The position numbers and the translations under genes are program-made. This document shows, in pieces, positions 57,742 to 64,000 of a stretch of 64,000 bases of DNA; position 1 is the first letter of the stretch; each line of letters opens with the position of its first letter. The notes under the pieces are model-generated. The model was given only the letters and a program-made list of their open reading frames with translations, was not told the origin of the DNA and did not search any database. Source of the DNA: Ampelocalamus luodianensis (taxonomy: Eukaryota; Streptophyta; Magnoliopsida; Poales; Poaceae); the NCBI GenBank assembly GCA_036346255.1, contig CM070623.1, forward strand, positions 4,754,407 through 4,818,406. Reading direction: 5' to 3'.

Positions 57742-58785
57742 GATCTACAACATAAAATATGCAAAACTAAGACATATGTTCAAAAAGTAACTTGTATTAA
57801 ACAATTTAATAAAGATACTCCCACTAAATACCATATCCCTCTTATGACATTCTAGTGATTCAAGATCCATAATTAATTAATCTCCTAGTGAACTTTGGCA
57901 TCACTGCTAGAAGATTAGTGAATATGGTAAGCAACCCTTTGCTAATCATATCTCTATATGACTCTTGTTGTTGGGCAGCATCTCTATACTCCGTCACCCA
58001 ACCCTATGCCCCAAGGTCCATAACCGTTATGATGACCTTGTCAAGTTAGACCAATGCTAAGCGTGTAAGTGTCTGACACAAACCCATCTAGTCAAGGAGA
58101 GTTAATGGCACTCTGCTTTGGCAAGACCTACCATTAAAATACAAGACTTTGGATGGTGCAGCAAATTGGGAGGGCATCAATTTTAACTCAATATTAAGTG
58201 AGGGAATTTTACTTCTACCATGTCAAGAGCATTCAAAGCAATTAAATAACATGCATAGAAATAAAAGATAGAAAAGAAAGGTATTCACAGTCAATCATAT
58301 TGCATTGCGATATAGAATGACCCTTCCACAAGGTGATCCCCTTCGCTGTGCTTCCTGTTCGCCATGTCTCCAAGTGGCCAAAACCTCCAAGTACTCCCAC
58401 TAAACCATTACTGTTAATAGCACTAATGATAAAAATACAAAGAGTGAAGAAGTATCGCAAGTCGACACGCAGGCCGTTATACAAATATACACAGCCTTGG
58501 GCTGCAATAAGCATGACACGCAAGTCATGAGCATTACACACATACATGCATCTCATACATTATGGGTCATACTATTCACAAAAACCTACAAAAACAAGTT
58601 AGGCATAGAATCACATTCTATCTAACGTATGACGAGAATTGGCGATACCAAAAATCAAGTTAAGGTACTAATCCACAGGGGTGGCAACTCGTACCAGAAG
58701 GGCGGAAGCCCTATCTATATTCCAAGGTCCTTTTAATATGCATCTAATCCGAATCTAAAACTAGACGGGATGGCTCTGATACCAC

Positions 58786-60475
58786 TGAAGGATGGCGGAA
58801 AGGCTACGATAGCACAAACAAAAATTTTACCGCGCAACCAAGGAACCACCGCAAGTAATAGATCACGAGATTACCACTAGACGCGTCAACTCGTAGCAGA
58901 AGTAGAGTCGATGTAGCGAGTTGAAGCAATCGTAGTCGTACTTGCCACGCGCCTTCTTCTCCTACTCCGATGAACGTCGTGAGTCACGGATCGTCCTAGT
59001 GCTGATGCTTCGCAACAACACCTCCAAGGTATCCACACGTACGGGGTAGGGACACAACGCGCAGGAGTGCTAGCGCCGGCGGCGTGGTTGAGGAGAGCGT
59101 GGCTATTAGGGTTTCGGGATTTCTTCCAGAAAGATTGATCAATCATACCCCATGCCACCGCCCCTCTATATATAGGCATCCATATTGGGTCCTCAACCTG
59201 TGGCCCATTAGGAACTCGTGGCCTATAAGAATTCGGATCTCCATCCAAATCAAATCCTTGCCCTTTAAGTGTGTGACCCTATAGGTTCGTGTGTAATCGG
59301 TTGTGACTCTGAAACTCTTTCCGATCACGAGTCGTCAATGTACCTAGCAAAGACATAACGATTCCCGAACACACAGAATATATCGGACGAACCTTAATGC
59401 AATATGATCTACGACTGTGTCCTTATCACTTACGACCAGCTCGTGCCAGTCACAACCATTCATAATTAGTTACAACCATTCAGAACTCCTTACGACCGAT
59501 TAGTATCTAACTACGACCGCTTTGTAACTCCTTCCGACCGATTGGTGATTATGTTCGAGTAGTCCATGACTAGATCGCATCTCCATACGACTTCAACCGA
59601 TCACGACTTGGCCACCTCGACTAGTTCACATCTCCATACGACTTCACTGGCCACGACTTCACCATCCACGACTAGTTCACATCTCCATACGACTTGACGA
59701 CCACTCACGACTACGGAACCGAACGACTCGCTTGTGTATTCTCCTTTGCCTCACGACATCTGGTTGAACTCCAGGTGAGATGTGGTGTCAACTATGGACT
59801 GTTCAATACTTTCTCGATCAAGTGTCGAATAACTTCATGTGGTCGACACTTCGACCACTTGTGGCATGGCCATGCACTTTCTTTATTCGACCACAACGAG
59901 GGGCCCAGAGATATCTCTCCTGTTATGTTAGGAGGGGCAAATCTCATATCCGACCAGTCACATTCCTCCGCATGTTTCATAGCATACCCGAAAGCTACCT
60001 TTATAACTACCCAGTTACGGAGTAGCGTTTGGTAACCCCTAAGAGTGCCATTACACATGTAGGAAACCATGCTGATCTCAGGTCTAAGGATTATACATCA
60101 TCATTGCTTGAGACCAACTAACGACATATAGAATTATAACAATCTCAATAGTGTCTCAAGGTGGGTCTTATCCAACACCATGTTCTCTAACATGTGTCCA
60201 TATTATTGATTTGATATGTCCATATCTATGACCTGTGAAACATGGTCATCAACCAATACATATGCTAGTCTATTCATATGTGTCCTCATATGTTTCCGAC
60301 CAGGGAACGTTTAAGAATAATTATCGCAAAAATACAGAGTTTCACAATCAAGTCACATACTTGATGACAAATATTAACGATATAATTCTAGAAACAAGAT
60401 AACACATTATCCAATGTTATGAACATAATGTAATATAATCATCTCTATGATTGCCTCTAGGGCATATTTCCAACA
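58786..60475 (-). repeat. complete 5' LTR (1,690 bp) of the minus-strand copia element
   Basis: Bounded by TGTTGG at 60475 and by the primer site at 58784. It contains runs of acgac/ctacgac-type repeats at 59410-59720. Confidence 0.88.
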
Positions 60476-60861
60476 GAATTGAGCCTAATGTATCTCAATT
60501 CCACTAAGATTGCACTTCCTCCACTCCAGAGATGGTGAGCACCGAACCACTCACGACCTGTGTCGGGCCTCTTCACAACATTCTTGAAGAGATCACCGCA
60601 CAAAATTCTTTCAAGCCATCTAGGTGCCGGCAAGCACCAAGAGTAATGAATCACAACCCTTACTTGAAGGATATCAAGTGCCAAAGAGATCAACTAATGA
60701 TGCAAATACACTTGAATGCTCTCAACTACCTCAAAATAGGAAGTATGAGTAAATGAGTAGAGGAGAGTGCACCAAAGACTCAAATATATTCAATGAGATC
60801 AGTAGTAATGAGCTTGGTGCTAGTGAGGAGAGTGGGTTTGCATGTGAGGTGATAGGATTTA
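60476..60861. other. unassigned sequence right of the copia element
   Basis: No coding region recognised. Composition and a-rich runs suggest an old repeat. I cannot name it. Confidence 0.3.
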
Positions 60862-61566
60862 TTTACTCATCATGGCATTCAAAAAGTATTATTTCAGTAA
60901 AGAAGTAATTAACATAAATACGATAATGAAAGTAATAATATAGGTATATGAAATATAGGCTCAAAATAATCAAATGAATACAACTTGCCTCCATATCCGC
61001 AGTCCTTGACTGGATTTACCTCTCCTGTGTCTTGATCAACTCCTGTGTAGCTTGATCAATAAAACCGGGTTCTAATGTGGAAGAAAATCAAATAAATAAG
61101 TTCAGGCTCAATAGGAAGCGAGCTGAGAACAACATAAAATAAAGAAATTCGGAAAGAGTATAGAGAAAGGTGGTATGGTGGTTGAGATTTATTTGGTGCT
61201 TGATTTAGCTAAACGGAGTTAAAACTGGAGTTCACGGCCTCGAAAAGGTCGAATGGAGATATATGTGTCGAAAATGGGTTAGGTGAATAGTAATGGGCCT
61301 GATAAATACTGTTGGTTTGTACTGTTCATGACATGATAGGAAAAACAGTAAGAAAAGAAACGGTAACTAGGGCTAGGGGGTGCGGCGGGAGGCAAGGCTA
61401 GGGCCGGCTGCTATGATGCGTGCAGACGTGAGAATAGGGCATGGCTAAATAGGGTTGGCTACTTAGGTTAAAGGTAACTAGACTACTAACGGTCCATCAG
61501 GCCCAATTGGAATTAAAAAATTATTAGATTGACTATTAGTTCAATATTAAAATTTGGGATGTTACA
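60862..61566 (-). repeat. probable gypsy-type LTR remnant
   Basis: The right end reads aaatttgggatgttaca on the plus strand, that is TGTAACATCCC in minus sense, the same kind of LTR start as elsewhere in this window. No left boundary or matching target duplication was found, so it is probably truncated. Confidence 0.45.
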
Positions 61567-61786
61567 CGCCATGACAAAACATTGGCTTGCTGCTTTTTTG
61601 CACTTGACATGTTAATCATATTACCGTCAATATTTCACTTCAGTCAAACTACAATCAGCAAATAGGTATCATAACTTGCTGCTAATGGTGGTTTGCTCAA
61701 ATCAATTCATCTTATAGATGCCCATGTGTAAACGCGAATTGACAACTTATACTATTATTTGTTGATGAGGTGGTTCTACTTCTCAG

Positions 61787-62042
61787 ACAAGCTTGCTGGA
61801 GTGTGTTTTGGCCAAAAGTTATCAAGGCCAAGAAGATTTGCTCTTGGGGGAGCTGCAGTTCTCTTTCATAGCATTTTATGGTACTACAGATACAACCAAC
61901 AATCATTTTAAGACATCTTATTAACAGTATGCACTATTCTCTAATGTATTTGAGTTATGTAGAATTGTAGATGGGGCAGTCACTAGAGGCTTTTATGCAG
62001 TGGAAAGCATTAGTCAGTCTTCTTTTGAGCTGTAGCGAAGCT
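61787..62042 (+). CDS. AAR2: AAR2-like U5 snRNP assembly factor, two exons of a split gene
   Basis: AAR2 binds Prp8 and helps assemble U5 snRNP for splicing. Exon 61787-61880 (acceptor TTCTCAG, donor ATG|GTACTA) reads TSLLECVLAKSYQGQEDLLL then GELQFSFIAF. Exon 61971-62042 (acceptor TTGTAG, donor GTAAGT) reads MGQSLEAFMQWKALVSLLLS then CSEA. Together they match the C-terminal helical domain of plant AAR2 proteins. The first exon has one T too many just before its donor (GCATTTTATG), which shifts the frame into the second exon. Upstream and downstream exons were not found, and transposons lie on both sides. The identity comes from motif memory, not a search. Confidence 0.7.
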
Positions 62043-62141
62043 GTAAGTACTAATGCTTTGTTTAATCTTAAACAGCAATGTTACCCTTACTCCTCAAATA
62101 CTGGTGGATACAATGTATATATTTACTTCCTCTGTGCTATT

Positions 62142-62421
62142 CAGGGTTCTGAAAATCGTCTGGAACCAGCTGGTTACCGGCCAGTAAACTGGAACAGGCA
62201 TGGTTCCTGTTTTCAGAACACTGGCCCAGTTCACCCCCCAAAAATCCCTTCTTCTATTCAAATACTTGTATAATTATTTGTTATTTGGATCCCAAAGAAG
62301 ATTTGAAAAAAAAATCAAAATTCAAATTCGAGAACTCAAACCGGACCTCTTTTGGGTTTCCGGATGAAAAACGGAGCCGGCAGGGTCCGGTTTCTGCCCT
62401 AATTCAGTTTCTAAAACCCTG
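62142..62421. mobile_element. hAT-type MITE, 280 bp, in an AAR2-like intron
   Basis: Ends cagggttctgaaaatcg and agtttctaaaaccctg are inverted repeats with ccgg-rich subterminal DNA. The 8-bp flanks gtgctatt (62134-62141) and gtggtatt (62422-62429) match at 7 of 8. Confidence 0.82.
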
Positions 62422-62486
62422 GTGGTATTTTTTTTATGAAACAATATTATCTAAATATCTTCACTCCTGTGCTAACTGCTAAATAC

Positions 62487-62585
62487 ATTGCCATCCTTTT
62501 TTTTTGTTGGGTTCAGCCCAGTTGCTTTTTTTTTTATCATTGCCATCCTTTTTTGTTGGGTTCAGCCCAGTTGCTTTTTTTTATC
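62487..62585. repeat. 52-bp tandem duplication
   Basis: attgccatcc-(t)n-gttgggttcagcccagttgc-(t)n occurs twice in tandem (62487 and 62539). The copies differ only in T-run length. Confidence 0.85.
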
Positions 62586-62784
62586 CTTTATCACCTAGAA
62601 AAATGGCTTGGTTCCGCATTTTGTAGCATCAGTGTTTCGTTAGCACCCAGGATTTTTTTTTTCTTTTTAGAGCGACATAAGCTAAATCTAGTTTGCAGTG
62701 AACTACCATCTCAGGGTTCATCTTGATGAAGCTGAGCCACTGTGCTTCTATTACATGCAATGCTTCAATAAAGTTCCATGAATA

Positions 62785-64000
62785 TGGTAGTTTAGGATTT
62801 ATAATACCGTGATACCTGCTTTATTTCTAGAAAATGCTTTTTTACCCTCCAAGCTTTGTACTCTATATAAACCTCTCTTGAGTCTCAATACAATCATCCA
62901 TTGCAGCGTATTCATCTCTCCTACATGGTATCAGAGCGGTGCCGCTCCTGAGCTGCCGCCTCCACAACTTCTGTCGCGCCGCCCCTGGGAGATGATGTCG
63001 TCTCCATGATCTCTCCTGGGGGCTGCGAAACCCGTAGTTTAAGTCGTGTCATCGATCATCCGATTGACTACCAATTAGAGTTTTCTCTGGTCATCTTCAG
63101 ATCACGTTTTCTCTATTTTTTTTCGATCATAGATCGGTTTACGTCGCCCTGCCTACCCGTCGACGTTCCTCGGTTCTGGACTTCACCGCCTCGGCTTCGA
63201 CCTCTCCGGCGCCTCCTCTCCTCTGATGACGTCGTGGCGTGACGCAGCACGCTCGTCGACACGGCCCTCCCTCCACGGTCTTCCGAGTGCCCCGTCTACC
63301 GTTGTCATCACGCCGGATCATCATCGCCTGCCCGTCGTCCGCGAGTACGAGCCGTCGCACCACCGGGAGCCCGCACTTGTGGTCATGCCATCGACATGCA
63401 TGGGCTGCCGCTGCATCGCCCCTTCGGGCTGTAGTGTCGCTGCCCGTGGTCACCATTGCCATCGTCGACGCCACCATCTTTGTCAACGTTGATCAGGTCC
63501 TTCTCCGGTGCCGCCGCTCCCGGATCCGGCCTCCTCCGCGCCGAATCCGACGGTGCCTCGCCGGGATCCGGCCTTCTCCTCGTTAGAGGCGCCGACGGGC
63601 TTCTCTTTGCCCGGATCTAGAGCCGGCTCTCTCCGTCGCTCATCTCCACGACCCCAGATCCGGGCTCCCCAACCGACGGCGTGGCTGCCTCCAGCTTGCC
63701 CCGGCCTTCTTCGGTGCCGCCACTCCCGGATCCGGCCTCCTCCGCGCCGGATCCGGCGGTGCCTCGCCCAGATTCGGCCTCCCCAGCGTCGGATCCGGCC
63801 GCCGCCCCCTGCCTCATCTTCGTCTGCGGCCGGACGACGTCGACGACCACTTCATGGCCACGACCTCCTCTGCATCAACTCCACTACCCCGACCACAGCG
63901 ACGATCTCGACACCAGCTACCTCGACATTGCTCCCTCCTCCACGGCTACAACCATGTTCACCTCGCTCTCGGCTACCTCGGCAACAAAGGGCTATCCTTA
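62785..64000 (+). mobile_element. 5' end of a copia element running off the window
   Basis: An LTR of about 141 bp (start approximate, 62785; end 62925, ctaca) has a TATA-like ctatataaac at 62861-62870. The primer site tggtatcagagcgg (62926-62939) and a GC-rich leader of over 900 bp follow. The leader contains a repeated ggatccggcctcctccgcgc block (about 63520-63575 and 63728-63790). Gag is not reached with certainty; an ATG at 63854 may open it. Confidence 0.75.

Larger units (their letters stand above)
53359..60475 (-). mobile_element. copia element with one complete 1.69 kb LTR, 7.1 kb
   Basis: The 5' LTR (minus sense) is 60475-58786. It begins TGTTGGAAATATGCCC, as in the Angela/BARE/RIRE1-like group of grass copia elements. 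A tRNA-Met primer site is at 58784-58772 (TGGTATCAGAGCC). The 3' LTR survives only as 53767-53359 (409 bp). Its first bases have changed to TATTG, and a purine tract (minus GCAAGTGGGAGAC) precedes it. No target duplication remains because the 3' end is lost. The two LTR copies differ at about six of the shared ~409 positions. Confidence 0.9.

Noticed and set aside
62690..62780. Possible further AAR2-like exon after tttgcag
   Set aside because: The translated sequence did not match the expected continuation of the family in any frame.
1..64000. CRISPR arrays, bacterial operons, rRNA and tRNA genes
   Set aside because: None was seen. The tRNA-like matches are only the 12-14-base tRNA-Met primer sites of LTR elements.

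Overview
This window is nuclear DNA of a grass, probably of the rice (Oryza) lineage. The evidence is long interrupted plant genes with GT-AG introns, GC-rich gene starts beside AT-rich introns, and dense layers of plant transposable elements: Ty1/copia, Ty3/gypsy, hAT, Stowaway and LINE. The species is an inference. No bacterial, organellar, rRNA, tRNA or CRISPR feature was seen.

Positions 1-24081 are mostly one gene read on the minus strand, a sterol 3-beta-glucosyltransferase of the UGT80 / GT28 family. Thirteen exons (about 551 codons) are visible from the start codon at 24081 to 2539. The C-terminal exon(s) must lie beyond the left edge. Its introns hold a 1.57 kb hAT-type element carrying a second hAT-type element (4756-6325), two partial copia elements joined in opposite orientation (8386-13597), two MITEs (14247-14754 and 15228-15463), and a complete but decayed copia element (15519-20878) carrying another hAT-type element (17814-18620). 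Four coding exons contain one or two single-base deletions relative to the family reading frame. This means either a recent pseudogene or an indel-rich draft sequence.

Positions 24082-40700 are intergenic or repeat DNA. The core is a three-level nest. A 5'-truncated LINE with 32-bp target duplications contains a 326-bp hAT-type MITE (8-bp duplication ttctcttc). That MITE contains an 8.8 kb gypsy element (5-bp duplication tctat) with about 2.27 kb LTRs. To the right are a possible Helitron-protein remnant, short tandem repeats and unassigned sequence.

Positions 40701-53358 are dominated by three solo LTRs of one related long-LTR group, one inserted inside another (40701-47740 with 43320-46536 inside it, and 48568-52231). 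Each has its own 5-bp target duplication. All three keep a short module with a 12-bp palindrome whose bases have changed in a compensated way. A GC-rich triplicated block and possible minus-strand exon material lie beside them.

Positions 53359-64000 hold a 7.1 kb minus-strand copia element with one complete 1.69 kb LTR, an LTR-like remnant, and two plus-strand exons that I recognise as an AAR2-type U5 snRNP assembly factor (61787-62042). They end with a small hAT-type MITE and the 5' end of another copia element that runs off the right edge. The two host genes are converging: UGT80 on the minus strand at left and AAR2-like on the plus strand at right, on either side of the transposon-filled DNA. 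Apart from these two genes, almost everything assignable is transposon-derived.
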